The notes under the pieces were generated by a model. The model saw only the letters and a list, made by a program, of their open reading frames with translations, searched no databases and was not told the DNA's origin. This document shows, piece by piece, positions 1 through 5,453 of a stretch of 5,528 nt of DNA (its first letter is position 1; each line of letters starts with the position of its first letter). The DNA comes from Pseudomonadota bacterium (GTDB lineage: Bacteria > Myxococcota_A > Polyangia > Polyangiales > Polyangiaceae). The stretch covers positions 1-5,528 of the forward strand of contig JAEYOT010000813.1 of assembly GCA_023411445.1 (NCBI GenBank), read 5' to 3'. The position numbers and the translations under genes are program-made.

Positions 1-234
1 GCGCTGCTCTCGCGCGCCACGACGGCGCTGCGCTCGGGTCAGCCGGCGGCCGCGCTCAAGGCGCTCGCCGAGCACCAAAGCCAGTTTCCGCGCGGCGCGC
101 TCACGCAAGAGCGCCGCGCCGCGCGCGCCCAAGCGCTGTGCGCGCTCGGTCGCAACGCAGAAGCACAGGCTGACTTGGCAGCGCTCTCGCCGCAGTCGCC
201 CCAAGCTGCTCGCGCCCGCCAAGCTTGCCGCTGA
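1..234 (+). CDS. C-terminal end of a TPR-like protein (5' truncated by window edge)
   Basis: Frame 1 is open from the first base to a TGA at 232-234, giving 77 residues of a gene that starts outside the window. The tail is Ala/Arg/Leu-rich and helical. It reads ALLSRATTALRSGQPAAAL, then a stretch with FPRGALTQERRAARAQALCALGR, then a final helix with NAEAQADLAAL. The alternating pattern (A..AL..G....AL..L..H...FP.G.L..ER....AL..LGR..EA) is what tetratricopeptide-like repeats look like. From family knowledge, such tails are common at the C-terminus of myxobacterial proteins encoded next to ECF sigma factors, often with a FecR-like N-terminal part. That N-terminal part is not visible here, so the full function cannot be stated. 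It would act as a protein-interaction module. The gene converges on the minus-strand gene ending at 325. Confidence 0.7.
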   Translation, partial: ALLSRATTALRSGQPAAALKALAEHQSQFPRGALTQERRAARAQALCALGRNAEAQADLAALSPQSPQAARARQACR

Positions 235-324
235 GCCTCTCGCTCTCGTAGCGCCGGCGCTCGCTGAGCGCGTGCGAATCTGCGCTGTTGCTCGAGCAGC
301 GACGGAGCGCGCTGAGCCGCGCCG
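235..324. terminator. Convergent intergenic gap with GC-rich hairpins (possible bidirectional terminator)
   Basis: This is the gap between two convergent genes. It holds a 6-bp stem with a 3-base loop (GCGCTC-GCT-GAGCGC, 257-271), a perfect palindrome AGCGCCGGCGCT (250-261) and another, TGCTCGAGCA (289-298). The stems are GC-rich, but no T-run follows on either strand, so it is not a canonical intrinsic terminator. The position between converging genes is the main argument. Inverted repeats are frequent by chance at this GC content. Confidence 0.25.
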
Positions 325-1440
325 CTAGAAGGACCACTCGGCGGCGAGCGAGCTGGTGAAGGCGGCCGGCCAGAAGCGTCGCACGCTGCCGAGCCCGTCG
401 ATGCTGATCACCGGGCGAGCGGTCTGCACGCGACCGCCTAGCTCCGCGACCAGGGCCACGCTGCTGTCGAAGCGCAGCGCCGCGAAGCCCCCCAGGCCTG
501 CGCTGAGCCACAGCACGCGGTCTTCCTGCGGTGCCACGTCGGGACCCACGCCGCGCGCGCTGACGTGCTCGCCAGCGATAGTCACGGTTGGCCCCAGCTC
601 GAGCGGCCCGACGTCGAAGCCACGCGCCACCGTGAGCCCGCCCGTCTTGCGCGCCACTTGCGCTCCGTAGCCGGGCAGGTCGTTACCGTAGCTCGGCTGT
701 TCGCGCCACCACGTGCCGTGGACGATCACGCTCCACTGGTCAGCGCGCACGCCCAAACCGGCGCCCAGCCCCAAACTGGGGCTCGACAGCGGCCCGACGT
801 CGGCGGCGCCGAACGGCGCGCGCAGCACGACGCGCCAGCTGCGAGGCACCGACGGGGGAGAGTACACGTAGCCACCATCGACGCTCGGCTCATCATCGGG
901 CTCCGGTGGCACCGGCCGAGGCCTGCTGCTTGGCGCCGGAGCCGCCGCGGTCGAGCCGCCGCTGCTCGGTGTGGAGCCGCCCGTGCTCGGCGTGGAACCG
1001 CCCATGCTCGGCGTCGCAGCGCCGCCCGCCGTAGTTCCTCCGTTCGGCGCTGGGGGGCCGTCGAGGTAGGGATTCTCCGCGGCCTCGTCGGCGCGCAGGA
1101 GCAACCCCACCGCAACGGCGGCGGCTCCGGCCAAGTTCTCGCACGAGTCGGAGACGAGGTCGCGCTTGCCGACCAAATCGCCCTCTTGCATGACGAGCTC
1201 CAGCCGGTAGCGGCCGTCACTCCTCTGAGTGATGACGCCGCGCACCTGCAGACGCGTCGTGGCCAGCGTGCGTGAGCTGACCAAGCCGCGAACACGTTCG
1301 CGCAGCCACTCCGTCTGCGGACAGGCCTTGGGCGCTCGCCAGTCCAACTGCAGCGGCTCGCGGCTCTGCGCGCTCACCGGACTGGAGACGCTCGCGCAAA
1401 GCGGCAACAGCCAGGCCCAGCTCCGGCTCGCTATCGTCAT
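325..1440 (-). CDS. Exported protein with Cys-pair N-terminal domain, GGSTPS linker and C-terminal beta-barrel-like region
   Basis: The product has 371 residues. The start is ATG at 1440, not the longer upstream reading, because a signal peptide begins there: MTIASRSWAW, a hydrophobic core, then VSA|Q with likely cleavage after residue 24. Residues 27-125 form a compact domain that opens with LQLDWRAPKACP and holds two cysteines (C40 and C100) that could pair. Residues 130-190 are a flexible Gly/Ser/Thr then Pro-rich linker containing 7-residue repeats. From about residue 200 to the end, alternating hydrophobic/polar strands rich in Gly and Trp finish with AAEWSF. A terminal Phe and such strands are typical of outer-membrane beta-barrels, so the C-terminal part is inferred to sit in or at the outer membrane. 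The architecture resembles uncharacterised myxobacterial exported proteins; no enzymatic motif is seen. Its ATG overlaps the stop of the upstream gene by ATGA, implying translational coupling. No strong Shine-Dalgarno precedes this start, which fits coupling. Confidence 0.8.
   Translation of the reverse strand: MTIASRSWAWLLPLCASVSSPVSAQSREPLQLDWRAPKACPQTEWLRERVRGLVSSRTLATTRLQVRGVITQRSDGRYRLELVMQEGDLVGKRDLVSDSCENLAGAAAVAVGLLLRADEAAENPYLDGPPAPNGGTTAGGAATPSMGGSTPSTGGSTPSSGGSTAAAPAPSSRPRPVPPEPDDEPSVDGGYVYSPPSVPRSWRVVLRAPFGAADVGPLSSPSLGLGAGLGVRADQWSVIVHGTWWREQPSYGNDLPGYGAQVARKTGGLTVARGFDVGPLELGPTVTIAGEHVSARGVGPDVAPQEDRVLWLSAGLGGFAALRFDSSVALVAELGGRVQTARPVISIDGLGSVRRFWPAAFTSSLAAEWSF
950..1012 (-). 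repeat. Three 21-bp tandem repeats encoding Gly/Ser/Thr/Pro heptads
   Basis: Three adjacent 21-base units start at 950, 971 and 992 on the plus strand (consensus GTGGAGCCGCC-GTGCTCGG). They differ at a few positions each, and a fourth, partial unit begins at 1013. They encode the GGSTPST / GGSTPSS / GGSTAA part of the linker (about residues 147-165). The unit length is a multiple of three, so copy-number change would lengthen or shorten the linker without a frameshift. Confidence 0.85.
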
Positions 1441-2432
1441 GGCGCTTCGCGCATCGAGACGTCGTCCACGTAGATGGTGCTCTGCCTCGGCATCAACTCC
1501 CCCGCGAAATTGCCAACGTACCATTGACCGATATTCGTGTCGTCCGTGCTCAGGCCGGTGAGCTGAACGGCCAAGTCTCCGTCTTGATAGACCGAGATTT
1601 CTCCGGTGTCGTCGGCGGCGCGACGCAAGTACACCTGGATCTCGAACCACTCACCCACCGGGATTGGAGGGACCCCCCTCGACATGATCGTGTCCATGCG
1701 CTCGTGATCGAACACGAAGAGCCGGAGCGAGCCGTCGCGCTGGAGCTGCAGCGAGACGTCCCAGAGCCCGTGGAACGCGCCCCACTCTCCCCCGCGAAAA
1801 TGGACCAAGTTCCACTTGTCCGTGAGCGTCGGCACCTCCGGCACGAGGAAGTTCGCCGTGTAGTAGCCGGCAACCGGCAGCACACCCTCACGCACGCAGC
1901 GCGTTTGATGCCCGCGCATGGTGCCGTCCGCGTCGATGGTGAAGGCAGCGGCGCGCTTACCGCTCAGCACCGGCGAGTCGACTACCTCGTAGCTTGCCCC
2001 GCGAGCGGCGTAACAGAAGCCTTGCGACTTGTACTCGCAGAACTCTCGCTCGAAGCCCATGGACCACGGCACCACCAGCACATCACTGCTGCCGTCTCCG
2101 CCGGCGCCGGAAGCCGTAGCAGGCTCACACGTCCCTTCACCGCCATCGCCGCCTGCGCCGCTCTCACCGACTTCACCGCTCGTACCGCCCGTGCCGCTCA
2201 CGGCGCCCACACCACCCGTGCCGCTCACAGCGCTGGAGCCGCTGACACCGCTCGCGCCGCTGGAACCACTTTCACCGCCCGCCGCACGGCTCCACGTACC
2301 GACCACGAGCTCTGGAGAACAGCTGGCGGTGGCAAGCGCGAGCAAGGCCCACTTCAGCCGCGAGGTTCCGCCTCCCCGACGGGGAAAGCCCTCGCTTCGC
2401 GCTGCGCCGACCATCGTCGCGAACGATGCCAC
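1437..2432 (-). CDS. Putative lipoprotein with polysaccharide-lyase/ConA-like jelly-roll domain
   Basis: I chose the GTG at 2432 (331 residues) because AGGTGA lies 7 bases before it. A TTG at 2456 and an ATG at 2414 are alternatives. A basic segment (SRLKWALLALATASC) looks like a lipoprotein signal with Cys38 as the lipidation site, although Thr at -3 is not ideal. Residues about 50-101 are a Gly/Ser-rich linker. Residues about 117-331 form a globular domain. Key segments are YYTANFLVPEVP, WNLVHFRGG, LWDVSLQLQRDGSLRLFVFD, GEWFEIQVYLRR, GEISVYQDGDLAVQLTG and STIYVDDVSM. The order (width-defining Trp, a G-x-I-x-V-x-x-D-G strand, a final YVDDV strand) resembles the ConA-like fold of heparin-lyase/alginate-lyase-type proteins. 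A catalytic residue set cannot be confirmed, so carbohydrate binding without cleavage is equally possible. Paired cysteines (FCEYKSQGFC) suggest a disulfide-bearing exported protein. It is the first gene of the minus-strand operon. Confidence 0.75.
   Translation of the reverse strand: MASFATMVGAARSEGFPRRGGGTSRLKWALLALATASCSPELVVGTWSRAAGGESGSSGASGVSGSSAVSGTGGVGAVSGTGGTSGEVGESGAGGDGGEGTCEPATASGAGGDGSSDVLVVPWSMGFEREFCEYKSQGFCYAARGASYEVVDSPVLSGKRAAAFTIDADGTMRGHQTRCVREGVLPVAGYYTANFLVPEVPTLTDKWNLVHFRGGEWGAFHGLWDVSLQLQRDGSLRLFVFDHERMDTIMSRGVPPIPVGEWFEIQVYLRRAADDTGEISVYQDGDLAVQLTGLSTDDTNIGQWYVGNFAGELMPRQSTIYVDDVSMREAP
2130..2285 (-). repeat. Gly/Ser-rich linker coding repeat with a 27-bp near-duplication
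   Basis: This stretch encodes the low-complexity SG/GG linker of the putative lipoprotein. Within it, plus-strand units at 2184-2210 and 2211-2237 share 17 of their first 18 bases and encode the repeated AVSGTGG peptide. The linker probably spaces the folded domain away from the membrane anchor. Confidence 0.7.
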
Positions 2433-2439
2433 GACCGTT

Positions 2440-2445
2440 TCACCT
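2440..2445 (-). promoter_or_regulatory. Shine-Dalgarno that decides the lipoprotein start
   Basis: The minus strand reads AGGTGA, followed by 7 bases and then GTG at 2432-2430. This favours the GTG over the upstream TTG (2456), which would place the motif inside the coding sequence, and over the downstream ATG (2414), which has no comparable motif. Confidence 0.5.
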
Positions 2446-2607
2446 GCACCGCCCAAATCGCTGCGATCGGCGCGCGACGATCACAACTTCTGTTCGGCCG
2501 CGCGCTGGCACGGTCGCGGCGCGCTCGATCGAGCAACGCGCAACCACTTGCAGCTGACGACCTTGGCGCGTGAGCGCGCGCCCTTGGGCTGATCATTCCG
2601 AGCGCAA

Positions 2608-2626
2608 TGCACTTTTGTTGGCGCAT
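2608..2626 (+). repeat. Direct repeat copy 1: TGCACTTTT-N4-GCGCAT
   Basis: TGCACTTTT, four bases (GTTG), then GCGCAT. A second copy with a three-base spacer lies 192 bases downstream in the same noncoding region. The AT-rich core stands out from the GC-rich surroundings. It could be a regulator-binding site. Confidence 0.45.
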
Positions 2627-2799
2627 CGAATCTCACCTGCTCGACGAGCCGACCGGACGAGCAAGCAACAACACCGCGCCCGCCGCCAACGGTGGCGAAG
2701 CGCCCTACATGTCTGGAACCAGCGCCGTGACGGCGCCGTCCAAAGCTGCCGTGTCCATGCGCAGGCGCTGGCGAGAACGGCCACCCACTCACGTGCAGC

Positions 2800-2817
2800 T
2801 GCACTTTTCTCGCGCAT
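2800..2817 (+). repeat. Direct repeat copy 2: TGCACTTTT-N3-GCGCAT
   Basis: This is the same two half-motifs as copy 1, here with the spacer CTC. It overlaps the right half of the palindrome GTGCAGCTGCAC (2793-2804) and ends 56 bases before the ATG of the plus-strand operon, a position suited to a promoter-proximal operator. Confidence 0.45.
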
Positions 2818-2861
2818 AGCGCGACGTTCTGCGCTGGTCCGCCTCTTGCTGAAGCGCGGGC

Positions 2862-2866
2862 GAGGG
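2862..2866 (+). promoter_or_regulatory. Shine-Dalgarno of the 60-codon gene
   Basis: GAGGG followed by 7 bases and ATG at 2874. This is a good ribosome-binding site, and it is one of the two reasons for calling the small ORF a real gene. Confidence 0.55.
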
Positions 2867-2873
2867 CAAGAGC

Positions 2874-3056
2874 ATGGGACCGATCAAGAGCGCGTGCGTT
2901 GACGTGGTAACCCAGATCGACGGCGTGCGGCTGCACGCGATGCTGGACTTGGAGGTGGGCCTGCAGCTGGGCGTCGTGCATGGCTCCGCGCCGCTCGAGC
3001 AAGAGTTGCCCGACGCGCACACCAAGACGACCGTACCGGCGCCGAGCGCGGAGTAG
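2874..3056 (+). CDS. Small protein, possibly a partial Roadblock/LC7-like domain
   Basis: This 60-residue ORF has an ATG and a well-placed GAGGG. An in-frame TGA (2850-2852) lies upstream, so it cannot extend 5'. By hand count, 54 of 60 codons end in G or C, which is strong coding character. The N-terminal part (IKSACVDVVTQIDGV, then AMLDLEVGLQLG) resembles the first helix and strand of Roadblock/LC7 proteins, where a short helix is followed by a gv..a.lvD.esGl.lg pattern. These small proteins usually act as regulators or scaffolds for Ras-like GTPases in bacteria such as Myxococcus. The usual length is about 110-130 residues, so at 60 this would be only half a domain. The next ORF is in the same frame just past the TAG, so the gene may be the first part of an interrupted longer gene. 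The Roadblock assignment is my inference by eye. It could also be an independent small protein of unknown function. Confidence 0.55.
   Translation: MGPIKSACVDVVTQIDGVRLHAMLDLEVGLQLGVVHGSAPLEQELPDAHTKTTVPAPSAE
3050..3053 (+). promoter_or_regulatory. Shine-Dalgarno for the TTG start at 3063
   Basis: GGAG, then 9 bases, then TTG at 3063. The motif lies over the last codons of the small ORF, ending just before its TAG, so reinitiation or coupling is plausible. It supports a separate start for the 280-residue protein, which has no in-frame ATG until residue 38. Confidence 0.45.
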
Positions 3057-3062
3057 CTGAGC

Positions 3063-3905
3063 TTGAGCACCGGCGTTGCTCTCGGTGAGCTCGACGCGCG
3101 TGAGGGAGCCGAGCACGAGCTGCTCCGTGCGTTCGCCGCGCTGGGGCTACCGCTCAACACGACTCTGCGCGAGATGCTCAACGAGCACTACTCACACCGC
3201 ACCGAGCGGCGGGGCGCCGGCTTCACGCAAGCCACGCGCCACCTGGCGGCGTTGGTCAACGCTCGCGCCACACCCAGCAGCCGCGAAGTGCGGATGTTCA
3301 AGGGCGCCGCCGCGCCTCCCACGGCCGCGACGCTGAGCGCCGTCCTCCCGCTGCTGGAGCGCGAGGAGAGCAAGATTCTTGCGGAAATCATCCTGGATTT
3401 GGCGACGCCAGGCTGGAGCCCGGCCAGCGGCTTCGAGCTCCCGGGCTTCGCCGGCGAGCTGAAGATCGGCACCTGCCCGCTGGCGGAGAAGTACTTCTTG
3501 GAGCTCGCCGACGCGTTCGTGCGCCGCAAGGGTCTGGCCAACGTGCTGGTGGCGGCGAGCGGTGAGCCGGTCCTGATCGAGAAGCTGAACCTGGGCGACG
3601 ATCACTCGTGCATCAGCGTCGCGCCGCTCGTGCTGCACGGCGTGCGGCTGCCGCCAGGCAGCCTGTTCGGCGTTCGCTACGAGCCAGGTCAGCACCGCAA
3701 GAACAAACAGCTGCCCGGCTTCGTCATCCCGATCGCCGAGTGTGCCGGGTTTCGCTTCCTGCGCTTGAGCACGCTAGCGGTTTCGCCGCAGCACCGCGAA
3801 CGCGCGTTCACCACGCACTTTCAAGCGCAGCTTGCCGCCGGCTTGTTCGCGCCGCGCGAGGCCACCATCCAGCAGCTGCGCCGGCTGGCGGAGGCTCAGC
3901 TTTAG
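3063..3905 (+). CDS. Unrecognised soluble protein encoded just upstream of the deacetylase-like gene
   Basis: The product has 280 residues, with a TTG start supported by GGAG 9 bases upstream. I do not recognise the family. No signal peptide or membrane helix is visible, so it is probably cytoplasmic. Residues 8-50 are helical (GELDAREGAEHELLRAFAAL, then LREMLNEHYSHR) and could be read as the second half of a Roadblock-like fold, but this is weak. Residues 85-115 form a helix (LSAVLPLLEREESKILAEII). Residues about 125-245 are mixed alpha/beta, with GELKIGTCPLAEKYFLELAD, NVLVAASGEPVLIEKLNLGD, GVRLPPGSLFGVRY and FRFLRLSTLAV. The C-terminus (about 255-280) is helical. The gene follows the 60-codon ORF by 6 bases in the same frame. 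Its TAG ends 2 bases before the deacetylase-like ATG. That tight spacing suggests a shared function, perhaps substrate, regulator or partner of the enzyme. Confidence 0.75.
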   Translation: MSTGVALGELDAREGAEHELLRAFAALGLPLNTTLREMLNEHYSHRTERRGAGFTQATRHLAALVNARATPSSREVRMFKGAAAPPTAATLSAVLPLLEREESKILAEIILDLATPGWSPASGFELPGFAGELKIGTCPLAEKYFLELADAFVRRKGLANVLVAASGEPVLIEKLNLGDDHSCISVAPLVLHGVRLPPGSLFGVRYEPGQHRKNKQLPGFVIPIAECAGFRFLRLSTLAVSPQHRERAFTTHFQAQLAAGLFAPREATIQQLRRLAEAQL

Positions 3906-3907
3906 CC

Positions 3908-4783
3908 ATGAGCGCGCGCCCCCCGCTCAAGGTGTTCTACTCGCCGGACATGGTGTCCGACGCCGAGCAGCGGCGCTCGCCGAGCGACCACAAGCCGCGC
4001 GTGGTCTCCCAAGCGCTGCTGCAGAAATCGTGGCCGATCGAGCTTATCGCGCCGGAGCCCAGCGCCCTCTCCGACATCTGTCGCGTCCACGATCCCACGT
4101 TCGTGCTCGACGTGCTGGAGCAGCGGCGCCCGAGCGGCTTCGGCTCGCTGACGGCTTCGGTCGCGCGCTCGCTGCCGTACACCTGCGGCGCCTGCTACGA
4201 TTCGTGCGTGGCGGCGCTGAACGACGGCATCAGCGCGTCGCTCACCTCCGGCTTTCACCACGCCGGGCCCAACACCGCGCGCGGCTTCTGCACCTTCAAC
4301 GGCTTGATGATCGCCATTGGCCAGCTGCTCGCCAGCAAGCGCGCCGCGCGCGTCGCCATCATCGACTGCGACTACCACTACGGCGACGGCACGCAAGCGA
4401 TCATCGATCAGCAAGGCTTGGCTGATCGCGTGCTGCACGTCAGCTTCGGCCGCCAGTACAAGCGCCCGGAGCAAGCCGCTGCCTACCTCCGCGCCGTGCA
4501 CGCTCTGCGCGACGAGCTGCGCGCGTTCGAGCCGCAGCTCGTGCTGTACCAAGCTGGGGCCGACACCCACGTGAATGATCCGCTCGGAGGCCTGCTCACC
4601 ACCGAGCAGATGCGCGAGCGCGATCGCGCCGTGTTCTCTGCTGCGCGCGAGCTGGCCATCCCGCTCAGCTGGAACCTGGCCGGCGGCTATCAGGTCGATC
4701 CGGATGGCTCGATCCCGCGCGTGGTGGAGCTGCACCTCAACACGTTCGAGGAAGCGCTGAAGGTCTGGCAGCTCGTGGCCTGA
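3908..4783 (+). CDS. Histone deacetylase superfamily amidohydrolase, class-IV-like
   Basis: The product has 291 residues and starts at the ATG 2 bases after the preceding stop, with GGAGG 13 bases upstream. The family hydrolyses acetyl-lysine or acetyl-polyamine amides with a zinc ion. The key residues are visible. The His pair is at 117-118 (SGFHHAGPNTARGFCTFNG). The zinc ligands are Asp155, His157 (IIDCDYHYGDGTQ) and Asp219 (YQAGADTHVNDPLGGL). The transition-state Tyr is residue 261 (NLAGGYQ). Phe rather than Gly before the His pair, and the compact length, point to the class IV (HDAC11-like) group rather than AcuC or class I/II. The residue after His157 is Tyr where many members have His or Gln. 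It is cytoplasmic: no signal peptide is seen. Bacteria lack eukaryotic histones, so the substrate is unknown: a protein acetyl-lysine, a fatty-acyl-lysine (HDAC11 prefers long acyl groups) or an acetylated small molecule are all possible. It is co-transcribed with the unknown upstream protein. Confidence 0.93.
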   Translation: MSARPPLKVFYSPDMVSDAEQRRSPSDHKPRVVSQALLQKSWPIELIAPEPSALSDICRVHDPTFVLDVLEQRRPSGFGSLTASVARSLPYTCGACYDSCVAALNDGISASLTSGFHHAGPNTARGFCTFNGLMIAIGQLLASKRAARVAIIDCDYHYGDGTQAIIDQQGLADRVLHVSFGRQYKRPEQAAAYLRAVHALRDELRAFEPQLVLYQAGADTHVNDPLGGLLTTEQMRERDRAVFSAARELAIPLSWNLAGGYQVDPDGSIPRVVELHLNTFEEALKVWQLVA

Positions 4784-4817
4784 CTCGCACCGTCGAGCTA
4801 TACCGGCGCCGCTCGAG

Positions 4818-5453
4818 ATGGACACGCTGACTCATGGCCTGATCGGCGTGGCCCTGGCCGCGCTACCCGCGCCCCGCGCGCTCCGCAGCGAGCCAGCGCC
4901 GCCGCGCGCCGCCATTCTGGTCAGCGTGCTCGCCGCAGAGCTGCCGGATCTGGACTACTTGCTGCCGGCAGAGGACTCGGTGCTCCACACGCTCTCCGCC
5001 CACCGCGGCTACAGCCACTCGCTCCTGGCTGCCCCGCTCGTGGCTGCTGTGGCCACGCTGCTCACGCGTCTCTGCTTCCGCGGCGTGCCCTCGGCGGCGC
5101 TGTATTGGCGCGCGCTGCTCGCGGTCTTGGTCGGGCACTTGCTGCCGGATCTGTGGACCGGCTGGGGCACGCGGCTGCTCTTGCCGTTCTCCGACCAAAG
5201 GCTGGCGCTGGACTGGACGATGGTGCTCGACCCATGGTTCACGCTGCCGCTCTTGCTCGCCGCGGTGTGGGCCGCGCTGCGCCCGCGACAGCTGAAGCGA
5301 GCGCTCGGTCTCGGAGCCACCGTCGCCACGCTGTACTTGACGTTTCGTGTCAGCCTATCTGCGCACTTGCACCAGCGTGTCGCCGAGCAGTATCCGGCCG
5401 CCGACAGCGTGCATGTGTTCCCGGCGGGGCTCGCGGTGTGGCGCTGGCGTTAA
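4818..5453 (+). CDS. Membrane-bound metal-dependent hydrolase, YdjM/DUF457-like
   Basis: The product is 211 residues to the TAA. The ATG at 4818 gives the family's typical opening MDTLTHGLIGVALAAL. The conserved metal-ligand-type residues are present: His6, the ELPDLDYL motif (41-48), HRGYSHSLL (62-70) and GHLLPDLWTGWGTRLLLPFS (106-125). Hydrophobic segments near 32-40, 70-88, 97-112, 141-155 and 162-178 imply an integral inner-membrane protein. The pattern fits the PF04307 (YdjM) family, which is annotated as metal-dependent hydrolase with no firmly known substrate. It lies 34 bases after the deacetylase-like gene on the same strand and is probably the next operon gene, though no good Shine-Dalgarno precedes it. 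Longer family members continue after a Pro-x-x-x-x-W-R segment. Here the ORF stops right there (FPAGLAVWRWR), so it may be C-terminally truncated by a premature TAA. Confidence 0.85.
   Translation: MDTLTHGLIGVALAALPAPRALRSEPAPPRAAILVSVLAAELPDLDYLLPAEDSVLHTLSAHRGYSHSLLAAPLVAAVATLLTRLCFRGVPSAALYWRALLAVLVGHLLPDLWTGWGTRLLLPFSDQRLALDWTMVLDPWFTLPLLLAAVWAALRPRQLKRALGLGATVATLYLTFRVSLSAHLHQRVAEQYPAADSVHVFPAGLAVWRWR

Larger units (their letters stand above)
2433..2873. promoter_or_regulatory. Divergent intergenic region, presumed promoters for both operons
   Basis: About 440 bases separate the divergent starts at 2432 (minus) and 2874 (plus). Several ORFs cross it, but none has both a good start context and G/C-rich third positions, so I call no gene. 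No clear sigma70 -35/-10 pair was found on either strand. It does contain three perfect 12-bp palindromes: GCTCGATCGAGC (2523-2534), GACGGCGCCGTC (2729-2740) and GTGCAGCTGCAC (2793-2804). It also contains a spaced direct repeat, listed separately. Both operons must be transcribed from here unless promoters lie inside genes. The palindromes are candidate operators but are unproven. Confidence 0.5.

Noticed and set aside
1441..1650. 70-residue N-terminal extension of the exported barrel-like protein
   Set aside because: The extension is Arg-rich, lies inside the upstream gene and would bury the clear signal peptide that begins at ATG 1440.
1524..2573. Plus-strand ORF (349 codons) opposite the putative lipoprotein
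   Set aside because: The minus strand has the lipoprotein-type signal and the jelly-roll domain. The plus translation is compositionally biased (Ala/Arg/Thr) without recognisable motifs.
2800..2810. GTGCAGCTGCAC followed by TTTTCT as an intrinsic terminator
   Set aside because: The stem would be only 4 bp once a loop is allowed, and there is no upstream plus-strand gene to terminate. It fits better as part of a regulatory site.
2607..2819. 70-codon plus-strand ORF in the intergenic region
   Set aside because: There is no Shine-Dalgarno, and only about 71% of third positions are G/C by hand count, well below the neighbouring genes. It also begins and ends on the direct-repeat copies.
2481..3116. 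Minus-strand ORF (211 codons) across the divergent region
   Set aside because: It is antisense to the 60-codon gene, which has a good ribosome-binding site and 90% G/C third positions. The translation is low-complexity with no motif.
3608..3907. 100-codon N-terminal extension of the deacetylase-like protein
   Set aside because: It overlaps the 280-residue protein in another frame and is Arg/Ala-rich. The family's first strand (LKVFYSPDM) begins right after ATG 3908.
3902..4825. Long minus-strand ORF (307 codons) opposite the deacetylase-like gene
   Set aside because: The plus strand has all HDAC catalytic motifs. The antisense translation is Arg/Ala/His-rich with no domain, a common artefact in GC-rich DNA.
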